Below are positions 1-7,666 of a stretch of DNA of 64,000 bases, piece after piece. Position numbers and translations under genes: made by a program. Within the stretch, counting starts at the first letter, position 1. Each line of letters opens with the position of its first letter. The notes under the pieces are model-generated. The model saw only the letters and a program-made list of their open reading frames with translations. It was not told where the DNA came from and searched no databases. Source of the stretch: Massilia litorea (GTDB lineage Bacteria; Pseudomonadota; Gammaproteobacteria; Burkholderiales; Burkholderiaceae_D); the NCBI RefSeq assembly GCF_015101885.1, contig NZ_CP062941.1, positions 1,488,001-1,552,000 of the forward strand. Reading direction: 5' to 3'.

Positions 1-399
1 CGTTCCACATATTGCCCGCGCCGCTGCCGAGAAAGCCGGTGGTAACGAAGACCGTGGCCGCAACCGGAACTTGCGCAGGATCGGCAGCGCCAGGTCGTGC
101 ACCGAACGATAGCCGTCGTCGAAGGTAATGCAGACCGTGCGCGGCGGCAGGCGGCCTTCGTCGAGCGCGCGCAGCGCCTCGTACAGCGGCATGACATTGA
201 AGCACTCGGCCAGCAGCGCCATCTGCCAGTGGAAGGTGGCGACATCGGGTTCGGTGTCGAGCAGCGGATCGGGACGTGCCAGCACGCGGTGATAGTTCAC
301 CACGACCAGGCTGCGCTGGCTGGACAAGAGCCCGATGGCGCCGCCGGCAGCGCGCAGCAATGCGGTGTCGAGCCGCTTGTGTCGATGTGATTGGCTCAT
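1..399 (-). CDS. Polysaccharide deacetylase family protein, partial, with apparent frameshift
   Basis: The reverse strand from the ATG at 399 reads into a NodB-type polysaccharide deacetylase. It has an early VVVNYHRVL segment and the metal-site motif ITFDDGYRS at about residues 94-102. After ...LALPILRKF (codon ending at 67) the frame must change by one base to continue the family sequence (VAATVFVTTGFLGSG). In the original frame the translation turns into unrelated arginine/proline-rich sequence. This looks like a one-base deletion around 60-67, either real or a sequence error, and the gene runs off the left edge. It lies 219 bp downstream of the EPS polymerase gene on the same strand. Such deacetylases are common in XrtA exopolysaccharide loci, where they probably N-deacetylate the polymer. 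The family call is firm; whether the gene is intact is not known. Confidence 0.75.
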   Translation of the reverse strand, partial: MSQSHRHKRLDTALLRAAGGAIGLLSSQRSLVVVNYHRVLARPDPLLDTEPDVATFHWQMALLAECFNVMPLYEALRALDEGRLPPRTVCITFDDGYRSVHDLALPILRKFRLRPRSSLPPAFSAAARAICGT

Positions 400-618
400 C
401 GGATCAGCGGCCCTGGCGTTGACCGCGTCGCCGCCGTTGCGCGCGCATCGGACGCGCGCGGAAGGCAGCAAAGCATAGGGTGGTGCAAACATGCGATGTA
501 GGGGGTCATCAAATTCGTGGGCGAGCGATTATTCGTACCGGGGCGATACCGGGCTAACTGAGGGCGCGGGACACACCGTCCCGCCTGCCGAGCCAACTAT
601 ATCATTCCATTTGGCAAT
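400..618. other. Intergenic gap with a GC-rich hairpin
   Basis: This is a 219-bp gap between two minus-strand EPS genes. The only structure I see is an inverted repeat, GCGGGAC at 566-572 and GTCCCGC at 578-584, with a 5-nt loop. No T-run follows it on the minus strand, so a classical intrinsic terminator is not supported. No coding sequence was recognised. The gap is long for this otherwise overlapping operon, so the deacetylase at 399 may have its own promoter here. Confidence 0.35.
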
Positions 619-1977
619 TTATCCACGCGCTGCATAGGCTGGCTTGGCGGCAATCCGGGTTTCGGATGCGGTGGGCGGAACAGGCACGACCGTGGCAAGC
701 ATCCTTCTTTCCAAGACGACGACCAGTCCGAACAGCGCGAAGATCAGGTCGAAATACGCTAGGCTCAATGCGGCTCCACCTACGGCGAACGCAAAAATAC
801 TGAGCTGCACCATCACCGCCGCAGTCGGCAGCCAAGCCGGCGCCCCTCTTTTCCGCGCTTTGCGCGCGACGCCGCCTGCCTTTAGGAAGCTGGTCGCAAG
901 GCACCCGAGGTACAGGGCGAGCCCGACGAAACCCTGGTCGCCCAGCACCTGAAAATAAATACTGTGTGCGGCGCGGGCGATCGTTGTATTCGGGAACCCA
1001 GTACCGGTGTAGAACCAAGGATACGCAAAGAACTCTTTCGAAAGTTCCGACCAGACCGGAAAATACTCAAGCGCCTTGATACCGCCGCCAAAGAACGGAT
1101 GTTGCATTGCCATAATAAAACTTAATTTCCAGGCAACAACTCGCGTCATGAAAGAATCATCCTGCTCTGCGGCAGTAATGGTGTCCATGCGCGCGACATA
1201 GTCCGACGAGATGTAGAACGACGCGCCAATACAAAAAGCCGCGATAAGTATCGTGAGCAGAATCTTGCGGTCGCTTTTAATGTACAGGTAAGCACCCAGC
1301 ATGAGTAGGGCGACGAACCCGCCGCGCGACTCGGTACCGATGACCCCGAGTGCGAGCAAGGCCATCGTTCCCAGCAGGCCCAGGTTCAGGATGCGCGAGC
1401 GCTTACCGTATTCAGTCCACAGGTAATAGCAGAGCGGTAGCGTCATGACGAAAGCGAGTGCCAGTTCGTTGCGGTCGCCCAGGACGTGGCCCGAGAGACC
1501 GACAATCTTGTGGCCGCCCCCGCTGGCAATGAATTTCAAGGTTTCCAGGTCGGCGTAAAAACCGACCGAGAGCACGACGCACCACAGGACGAAATCGAAA
1601 TGCAGCTTGTCTTTGATCACCAGGACGATCGCAATGAACAAGGCCACGACTTTTGAAAAGCGGATCCAGTAGTCCCAGGATACGTCCTGGTTACCGATCG
1701 ACATCGTAGTACTGGCGAGGGTCCAGACGAAGAAGGCGAGCACGAGCGCACCAACACCCGTCAACTCAATTTTCGGCTTGGTTCTCCAGGCTAGGTAACT
1801 GAGGATGGCAACCCCCGTGAACAGCAGGTTGTAACGGGGAATGCCGGCGATGCCATAGACCCAGGCATTCGGGTAGAACAGCGCCGTCCACAGCCACATG
1901 CCGACCGCGATGAAGGGACGCTGCACCATCGCATACAGCATGACCGGCAGCACTGCGAGCATGAAGAGGTCACGCAT
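619..1977 (-). CDS. Putative O-glycosylation ligase/polymerase, exosortase A system-associated
   Basis: This 452-aa polytopic membrane protein resembles O-antigen ligases/Wzy-like polymerases of XrtA loci (the TIGR03097-type family). It begins MRDLFMLAVLPVMLY and has about ten hydrophobic segments. A large polar loop lies between the later helices (about residues 255-330). These proteins are thought to polymerise or ligate lipid-linked glycans at the periplasmic face of the inner membrane. The start ATG overlaps the stop of the 39-aa membrane protein gene upstream (ATGCGTGA), suggesting translational coupling. The gene is visibly more AT-rich than its neighbours, a common trait of O-antigen polymerase genes. 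Polymerase and ligase cannot be told apart by sequence alone. Confidence 0.88.
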   Translation of the reverse strand: MRDLFMLAVLPVMLYAMVQRPFIAVGMWLWTALFYPNAWVYGIAGIPRYNLLFTGVAILSYLAWRTKPKIELTGVGALVLAFFVWTLASTTMSIGNQDVSWDYWIRFSKVVALFIAIVLVIKDKLHFDFVLWCVVLSVGFYADLETLKFIASGGGHKIVGLSGHVLGDRNELALAFVMTLPLCYYLWTEYGKRSRILNLGLLGTMALLALGVIGTESRGGFVALLMLGAYLYIKSDRKILLTILIAAFCIGASFYISSDYVARMDTITAAEQDDSFMTRVVAWKLSFIMAMQHPFFGGGIKALEYFPVWSELSKEFFAYPWFYTGTGFPNTTIARAAHSIYFQVLGDQGFVGLALYLGCLATSFLKAGGVARKARKRGAPAWLPTAAVMVQLSIFAFAVGGAALSLAYFDLIFALFGLVVVLERRMLATVVPVPPTASETRIAAKPAYAARG

Positions 1978-2089
1978 CGGTTTTCTTCCGGTCGCTGTCG
2001 GCCTGTTCCTTGCGCTTTTCCGTCTTCAGCGCCCACAAGCACAAATAGGCGACCGCCAACAGGTCAAGCGCCCACAATATAGATTCCAT
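1970..2089 (-). CDS. Small membrane protein (39 aa) in the EPS operon
   Basis: This short reading frame starts at the ATG at 2089, 24 bp after the upstream glycosyltransferase stop. It ends in TGA at 1970, overlapping the start of the polymerase gene by 8 nt. The product begins MESILWALDLLAVAYLCLW, a single hydrophobic helix, and is followed by a strongly charged tail rich in K, R, E and D. The tight overlap, the filled gap and the membrane-helix-plus-charged-tail design argue that it is real. It could be a small partner of the polymerase or a leader for coupled translation. I recognise no named family. Confidence 0.6.
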   Translation of the reverse strand: MESILWALDLLAVAYLCLWALKTEKRKEQADSDRKKTDA

Positions 2090-2113
2090 TTTCGTCAGTC
2101 CACTGAAAAAGGG

Positions 2114-3289
2114 TTAAGCCAGCGCCAGCTTTCCGGCCCGGCGCAGCAGGACCTGCTCGAACAGGCGCAGCTGGCCATCGGTCGTATCGTCCCAGCTGAA
2201 ACGCTCGGCGTAGCGGCGCGTTGCGCCGCGGTCGGGGTAATTCGCGCGCAGCGCATTGACGGCATCGGCCACGCCCTGGTAGCTGCGCTCGCCCATCAGG
2301 ACGCCGGCGTCGGGCGAAGCCACCACCTCCGGCGTGCCGTAGACGCGGCTGGCCACGACCGGGGTGCCGCAGGCCATCGCCTCCAACAGCACGTTGGCCC
2401 AGCCTTCGCGGCTCGACGACAGCACCAGCGCGTCGGCCGCGCCGTAATGCTCGCGCAGCTGCGCCTGCGGTACCGCGCCCAGGAAGGTAACACGGTCGCT
2501 GACCTTCAGCTCGCGCGCCAGGGTCTCGAGCTTTGCACGGTCCGGGCCGTCGCCGGCCAGCACCAGGCGCACGCCCGGCAGCAGGGGCAAGGCACCGATG
2601 ATCAGGTCCTGGGCCTTGACCGGCACCAGGTGGCCGACCGCAAGCAGCGTGAACATGGCGTTCGGCGTGCGCTCGGTCGGACGGAACAGGTGCAGGTCGA
2701 CGCCGTTCCTGAGCGAGACCACGCGGTCGGCGTCGACGCCGAGCGCCACCACTTCGTCGCGCAGCGCATTGCACACCGTGATCACCGCGTCCGCCCGTTT
2801 GGCGGCCCAGGTGATCATCTTGCGCGGCAGCGCGTACTGCGGAAACAGCGTGATGTCCGAGCCGCGCGCCGTGATCACCAGAGGCTTGTTGAAATAGCGA
2901 CCCAGCATGGCGGCGGCCACACCGTCCGGATAAAAATAATGGGCGTCGATCAGGTCGAAATCGAAACCCTCGTCGATCAGGCGCGCAATGGCCGGCTTGG
3001 CCGCCTGCGCCAGCAGCGCCGGCGCCAGGTTCATGCCGACTTTCGGGATCACCGGATAGCGCGGGTGCGCGACCTGGATCCCGTGGCGCACTTCATGGCG
3101 CGGCGCCCTGGCAAAACGCGCCCAGTTGCCGAAGCGCGGATGGGTCGAGGGGAACCAGGGAATCGGCGCCACCACGCGCGACTCGACCTGGCCGCTGGCG
3201 ACCAGGTGGCGCAGGCGCGTCTCCACGAAAATGCCGTGGCCCGGCTTTTCGCCGTTCGGGAACAGGGTACTGAACGTCAGGATCTTCAT
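2114..3289 (-). CDS. Glycosyltransferase family 4 protein (EPS locus)
   Basis: This 391-aa GT-B glycosyltransferase starts MKILTFSTLFPNGEKPGHGIFVE. The N-terminal acceptor domain has the glycine-containing GHGIFVETR loop. The C-terminal GT1-type domain carries the nucleotide-sugar site (SREGWANVLLEAMACGTPVVAS at about residues 294-315, with the conserved E-x7-E glutamates). It should transfer a sugar from a nucleotide donor to the lipid-linked repeat unit on the cytoplasmic side of the membrane. The start overlaps the upstream glycosyltransferase stop by 4 nt (ATGA). Donor and acceptor cannot be read from the sequence. Confidence 0.88.
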   Translation of the reverse strand: MKILTFSTLFPNGEKPGHGIFVETRLRHLVASGQVESRVVAPIPWFPSTHPRFGNWARFARAPRHEVRHGIQVAHPRYPVIPKVGMNLAPALLAQAAKPAIARLIDEGFDFDLIDAHYFYPDGVAAAMLGRYFNKPLVITARGSDITLFPQYALPRKMITWAAKRADAVITVCNALRDEVVALGVDADRVVSLRNGVDLHLFRPTERTPNAMFTLLAVGHLVPVKAQDLIIGALPLLPGVRLVLAGDGPDRAKLETLARELKVSDRVTFLGAVPQAQLREHYGAADALVLSSSREGWANVLLEAMACGTPVVASRVYGTPEVVASPDAGVLMGERSYQGVADAVNALRANYPDRGATRRYAERFSWDDTTDGQLRLFEQVLLRRAGKLALA

Positions 3290-4509
3290 GCCGCTTTTAA
3301 CTTGGAGCCCGTCAGCTGGCCATAGATGTTTTTATAACGCGCCACGCTGACCGGCCAGTTACGCTCGGTCTCCACGTATGCGCGGCCGGCCAGGCGCAGC
3401 GCCGGCCAGGTCGATTGGGCGTCGAGCAATTCTCCGACCTTGCTGGCCAGCGCGGCCGGATCGTCCGGCGCGAACAGGATGCCGGTCTTGCCGTCGGCGA
3501 TCAGCTCGCGGTGCCCGCCGACGCTGGACGCGGCCAGGATGCGGCCCTGCGCCATCGCTTCCAGCGGCTTTAATGGCGTGACGAGGTCGGTCAGGCGCAT
3601 CGACAGGCGCGGGTAGACCAGCACGTCGAGCAGGTCGTAATACTTTTGCACCTGGTCGTGCGGTACGCGGCCGGTGAACACGACCTTGTCGGCGATGCCG
3701 AGATCCTTGGCCAGCTGGCGCAGGTTCGCATCCTGCGGACCGCCGCCGACCAGCAGCACGCGCAGGTCGGGCGCGCGCGCGGAGAGGGCCGGCACCGCGC
3801 GCAGCAGCACGTCCAGGCCCTCGTAGGCATAGAAGGAACCGATAAAGCCAATTAAGCGATGCCCCGCCAGGCCGAGCTGGCGTTTCAGGTCCTGGTCGGC
3901 TTCGCCGCCGACGGCGAACTTGTCGATATCGACCGCGTTCGGGATCACGGTGACTTTACTGGCCGGGATGCCGCGTTCGACGATGTCGCGGCGCAGGCCT
4001 TCGCAGATCGTGGTGACCGCATCCGCGCGTTTCAACGCATGGGTTTCCAGCGCGCGCGTCATCTTGTAGCGCAGGCCGTTCTCGGTGCTGGTGCCGTGGT
4101 CGACGGCGGCGTCTTCCCAGAAGGCGCGCACCTCGTAGACGACCGGGATGCCGAACTTGCGGCCGGCGCGGATCGCGGCGATCCCGTTCAGGCAGGGAGA
4201 ATGGGCGTGCAGGACATCGGGTTTGATCTGCGGGATGATTTCGCTCAGGCGCCTTTCCAGGCCGTTGATCACTTCCAGCTGGTTCAGGATCGGCAGTTTT
4301 GCGAACGCACCCCTTGATTTCGCGGTGCGATAAAAATGCAGGCCGTCGGCTGTTTCCTCGGCCAGGTCCTTGGCGCCCTGGTGCTTGGAACCGGTCACGT
4401 GAAAAGTCTCCCAGCCGAGCGCGCGCTGTTCGCGCAGGATCGAGGCGGTGCGGAAGGTATAGCCGCTGTGCAGCGGGATTGAATGGTCGAGGACGTGAAG
4501 GACACGCAT
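3286..4509 (-). CDS. Exosortase A-associated glycosyltransferase (Daro_2409-like)
   Basis: This 407-aa GT-B glycosyltransferase starts MRVLHVLDHSIPLHSGYTFRT, the signature N-terminus of the PEP-CTERM/exosortase A-associated family (TIGR04063 type). The C-terminal donor domain has GFIGSFYAYEGLDVLLRA and a later E-containing KPLEAMAQGRILAASSVGG segment at about residues 318-336. It lies 27 bp downstream of the amidotransferase gene and overlaps the next glycosyltransferase by 4 nt. It probably adds one sugar of the EPS repeat unit. The family match is strong; the sugar specificity is unknown. Confidence 0.9.
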   Translation of the reverse strand: MRVLHVLDHSIPLHSGYTFRTASILREQRALGWETFHVTGSKHQGAKDLAEETADGLHFYRTAKSRGAFAKLPILNQLEVINGLERRLSEIIPQIKPDVLHAHSPCLNGIAAIRAGRKFGIPVVYEVRAFWEDAAVDHGTSTENGLRYKMTRALETHALKRADAVTTICEGLRRDIVERGIPASKVTVIPNAVDIDKFAVGGEADQDLKRQLGLAGHRLIGFIGSFYAYEGLDVLLRAVPALSARAPDLRVLLVGGGPQDANLRQLAKDLGIADKVVFTGRVPHDQVQKYYDLLDVLVYPRLSMRLTDLVTPLKPLEAMAQGRILAASSVGGHRELIADGKTGILFAPDDPAALASKVGELLDAQSTWPALRLAGRAYVETERNWPVSVARYKNIYGQLTGSKLKAA

Positions 4510-4536
4510 AATGTTTTTACTAACTCCTGAATCTTG

Positions 4537-6480
4537 TTAAGCGGCGGTGGCGATCAACGGGCTGGCCACGCTGGTGGCGCTGTCGGCGCCGTTTTTACGC
4601 AGGAAGGCTTCGAACATCAGCACTGCCCACAGCGCGGTGCTGTGGTCCTTGGTGCCGGCCAGGTGTTCGTCGATCATCTGCTGCAGGAAGGCGGCATTAA
4701 AAATGCCGGTGTCGAGCAGCATCGGGTTCAGGACCGCCGCCTTCATCGACTCGCGCAGCGGACCGCGCAGCCAGGACGCGAGCGGAATCGAGAAGCCCAT
4801 CTTCTTGCGGTACAAAATGTCGTCGGACAGGTAAGGCTCCAGCGCCTTCTTGAAAATGTGCTTGCCTTCTCCGTTGCGCAGCTTGCTCGACGAGGGCAAG
4901 CCGGAGACCCATTCGACGAACTTGTGGTCCAGCAGCGGCACCCGCACTTCCAGCGCGTGCGCCATGCTGGCGCGGTCGACCTTGGTCAGAATGTCGCCCG
5001 GCAGGTAAGTCTTCATGTCGATGTACTGGATGATCGACAGCGGATCGTCGGTCGGCGCATTCGCGGCGTGGCCGCGCATCACCTCGACCGCGCGATAACC
5101 CTGCAGCTGGCTGCGGAAGCCCTGCGAAAACAGCTGATCCCGCACGCGGTCGACCAGGATCGACACGCCATGGAAGTAGCCGTCGGGCAGGTCGCGTGCC
5201 AGCGCCTCGAAAGTCGTCTTGGCGCGGAAGATGCGCGGCGCCCAGTCGGCCTTCGGATAGGCTTTACCCAGGAAGCCGAACACGGGCTTGCGCAAGGCCA
5301 GCGGCAGCATCGAGCGCACCTGCTGCTCGCCCATCGCCATCCGGTGGCGGCGGTAGCCGGCAAAGTTCTCGTCGCCGCCGTCGCCCGACAGGGCGACCGT
5401 GACGCGCTTTCTCGCCAGTTCGCACACGCGGTAGGTCGGGATCGCCGAGCTGTCGGCATACGGTTCGTCGTACAGGCCGGCCAGCAGGTCGACCAGGCCG
5501 TAGTCGTCCTTGTCGACGGTTTCGCACTGGTGGTTGGTTTTATATTGCTCGGCCACTTGGCGCGCATAGGTCGATTCGTCGAAGGCCGGATCGTTGAAGG
5601 CGATCGAGCAGGTGTTCACCGGGCCTTTGTTCAGGCCAGCCATCATGGCCACGATCGCGCTCGAATCGACGCCGCCGGACAGGAAGGCGCCGAGCGGGAC
5701 CTCGGCTTCCAGCTGGCTCTCGACCGCTTCGCGCAGGCGTACGATCAGCTCTTCTTCCATCTGCTTTTCGGACATCGGCGCGTGCGGGGTGAAGGGCACA
5801 TCCCACCAGCGTTTCGGTTTCACGTTTTGCGCGTTGGCGCCCACCTTCAGCGTCAGCGAGTAGCCCGGTGCCAGTTTGAAAGCGTCCTTGAAAATCGTGC
5901 GCGGTTCCGGCACGTAGCCGTATGCAAAATATTCCTCGACGGCGCGCGGTTCGATCACGCGCGGCAGTTCCGGGAAGGACAGCAGGGATTTCAGTTCCGA
6001 ACCGAATACAAACGTCCCATCAGGCAGGAACGCGTAGTGCAGCGGTTTGATGCCGAGGTGGTCGCGTGCGACGAAAAAGGTCTGCTTGTTGCGGTCCCAG
6101 ATGGCGAATGCAAACATGCCGCGCAGGTGCTTGACGCAGTCCTCTCCCCATTCTTCCCAGGCATGGACGATGGTCTCGGTATCGGACCTGGTGGCGAATT
6201 TGTAGCCGAGTGCGGTCAGCTCTTTCGTCAGTTCGCGAAAGTTGTAGATCTCGCCATTGAACACGGTGACGACCGACCGGTCTTCGTTGAACAGCGGCTG
6301 CTGGCCGGCGGCCAGGTCGATGATCGACAGGCGGCGGTGGCCGAAGCCGACGCCCGGTTCCAGGTAGACGTCGCCTTCGACGGGGCCGCGGTGGAACTGG
6401 GTCTGGTTCATCCGCACGAGGGCGGCGCGATCGAATGCGCGCGTGCCGCGCGGGTCAAATATGCCTACGATTCCGCACAT
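4537..6480 (-). CDS. Exosortase A system-associated amidotransferase 1 (asparagine synthase-like)
   Basis: This 647-aa protein has an N-terminal class II glutaminase domain (MCGIVGIF, catalytic Cys2, then NGEIYNF). An asparagine-synthase ATP-pyrophosphatase domain follows, with the SGGVDSSAI P-loop and the LSGDGGDENFAGYRRH segment. This architecture matches the XrtA-associated amidotransferase family (TIGR03108 type), thought to amidate a sugar or another component of the polymer. The start is set by the obligatory MCGI, because the mature enzyme needs Cys at its N-terminus. It overlaps the upstream glycosyltransferase by 16 nt. The usual HRGPDE motif reads HRGPVE here (Val at residue 34), which may affect glutamine use. 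Confidence 0.92.
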   Translation of the reverse strand: MCGIVGIFDPRGTRAFDRAALVRMNQTQFHRGPVEGDVYLEPGVGFGHRRLSIIDLAAGQQPLFNEDRSVVTVFNGEIYNFRELTKELTALGYKFATRSDTETIVHAWEEWGEDCVKHLRGMFAFAIWDRNKQTFFVARDHLGIKPLHYAFLPDGTFVFGSELKSLLSFPELPRVIEPRAVEEYFAYGYVPEPRTIFKDAFKLAPGYSLTLKVGANAQNVKPKRWWDVPFTPHAPMSEKQMEEELIVRLREAVESQLEAEVPLGAFLSGGVDSSAIVAMMAGLNKGPVNTCSIAFNDPAFDESTYARQVAEQYKTNHQCETVDKDDYGLVDLLAGLYDEPYADSSAIPTYRVCELARKRVTVALSGDGGDENFAGYRRHRMAMGEQQVRSMLPLALRKPVFGFLGKAYPKADWAPRIFRAKTTFEALARDLPDGYFHGVSILVDRVRDQLFSQGFRSQLQGYRAVEVMRGHAANAPTDDPLSIIQYIDMKTYLPGDILTKVDRASMAHALEVRVPLLDHKFVEWVSGLPSSSKLRNGEGKHIFKKALEPYLSDDILYRKKMGFSIPLASWLRGPLRESMKAAVLNPMLLDTGIFNAAFLQQMIDEHLAGTKDHSTALWAVLMFEAFLRKNGADSATSVASPLIATAA

Positions 6481-7664
6481 GGTTGGGTGATCTCTTTGAG
6501 GGTTGTCTTGGAGTTGCAGAGCTGGTCGTACAGGGCGGTGTACGCGCCGACCATGGCTGCAACGCTGTAATGGCGTTCGATTTTTTCGCGCGCGGCCACG
6601 CCGTGGCCGGCGACGCGCGCGCGGTCGTCGACGTAGCGGCCGAGCGCCTCGGCCAGGGCCGGGGCGTTGGAAGCGGGAACCAGCGCGCCGTTGACGCCGT
6701 CCTGCACCACTTCCGGGATGCCGCCGACCGCGGTGGCCACGACCGGCACGCCGCAGGCCATGGCCTCGAGCAGGGTCACCGGCGTGCCCTCGGCGATCGA
6801 GGACAGGGCGAACAGGTCGAAGCTGCGCATCAGTTCCGGGATGTCGTTGCGGGCGCCGGCGAACCAGACCAGGTCGGCCACGCCGGCGTCCTGCGCCTTT
6901 TGTTCCAGGCGCGCGCGCAACGGGCCGTCGCCGACGATGGCCAGGCGCAAGCCTTTGCCCTCCTGTGCCGCAGGGCGGGCGGCGCGCAGCAGGGCAAACG
7001 CCTCGATCAGCGTGGCCTGGTCCTTGACGTCCTGCAGGCGCCCGACGGTGCCGATCACGAACGGCTGATCGGCGCCTGTCCACGGCATCGTCGCCGCCGG
7101 CAAATTCGGGGCGTAGCGCACCGTGTCGACGCCGTTCATGATCAGCTGCGACTTCGCGGCCGGAATCTTCACCACGTTCTGCAACCAGCGCGCCAGGTCG
7201 TGCGAGACCGGCACATAGCGGTCGATCCACGGCACCAGCGCGCGGCGTAACAGGTTGTGCTTGCGGTTCAGGCCCTGCGGGTCGCTGGCGTCGCGCCCGT
7301 GTTCGGCGTGGATGCGCACCCGCACGCCGGCGGCCCAGGCCGGGACGGCGTATTCGGCACAGGCGAAATTATAGGTGTGCAGGATCGCCGGACGCAGTGC
7401 GCGCAGCAGTTTGAACAGTTTGACGTGGATGCCCAGGCCCAGGCCCGGCTGCTTGTGCAGGGCGTACAGTTCCACGCCCGGGCGCGTGATCTTGTTCGCA
7501 AACGCCGTGTAGTCGGTCAGGCAGACGATCGCATGGCGGTAGCGTTCGGGCGGCATGTGGTTGATGCAGTCGACCAGCAGGGTTTCCAGCCCGCCGAAGT
7601 CGAGCCGGTAGATCAGGTGCACGACCAGCGGGGTGTCCACTGGCCGGTTCTTCGTGACAGCCAT
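6465..7664 (-). CDS. PEP-CTERM/EpsH1-associated sugar transferase
   Basis: This 399-aa GT-B enzyme starts at the ATG at 7664, two bases after the exosortase stop. The segment VVHLIYRLDFGGLETLLVDC is typical of the PEP-CTERM/EpsH1-associated sugar transferases (TIGR03088 type). The C-terminal donor site reads SSIAEGTPVTLLEAMACG with both conserved glutamates. It is predicted to be a cytoplasmic enzyme assembling the EPS repeat unit. The longer open frame upstream of 7664 overlaps the exosortase gene and is not coding. Confidence 0.9.
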   Translation of the reverse strand: MAVTKNRPVDTPLVVHLIYRLDFGGLETLLVDCINHMPPERYRHAIVCLTDYTAFANKITRPGVELYALHKQPGLGLGIHVKLFKLLRALRPAILHTYNFACAEYAVPAWAAGVRVRIHAEHGRDASDPQGLNRKHNLLRRALVPWIDRYVPVSHDLARWLQNVVKIPAAKSQLIMNGVDTVRYAPNLPAATMPWTGADQPFVIGTVGRLQDVKDQATLIEAFALLRAARPAAQEGKGLRLAIVGDGPLRARLEQKAQDAGVADLVWFAGARNDIPELMRSFDLFALSSIAEGTPVTLLEAMACGVPVVATAVGGIPEVVQDGVNGALVPASNAPALAEALGRYVDDRARVAGHGVAAREKIERHYSVAAMVGAYTALYDQLCNSKTTLKEITQPCAES

Positions 7665-7666
7665 GA

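Noticed and set aside
1898..3325. Long plus-strand open frame opposite the polymerase and glycosyltransferase genes
   Set aside because: It is antisense to well-supported genes and has the His/Arg/Gln-rich composition typical of a shadow frame in GC-rich DNA.
4534..6570. 678-aa plus-strand open frame over the amidotransferase gene
   Set aside because: It is a shadow of a strongly supported gene on the other strand.
6481..7230. Upstream extension of the amidotransferase frame
   Set aside because: The family start MCGI at 6480 is obligatory; the extension lies out of frame inside a glycosyltransferase gene.
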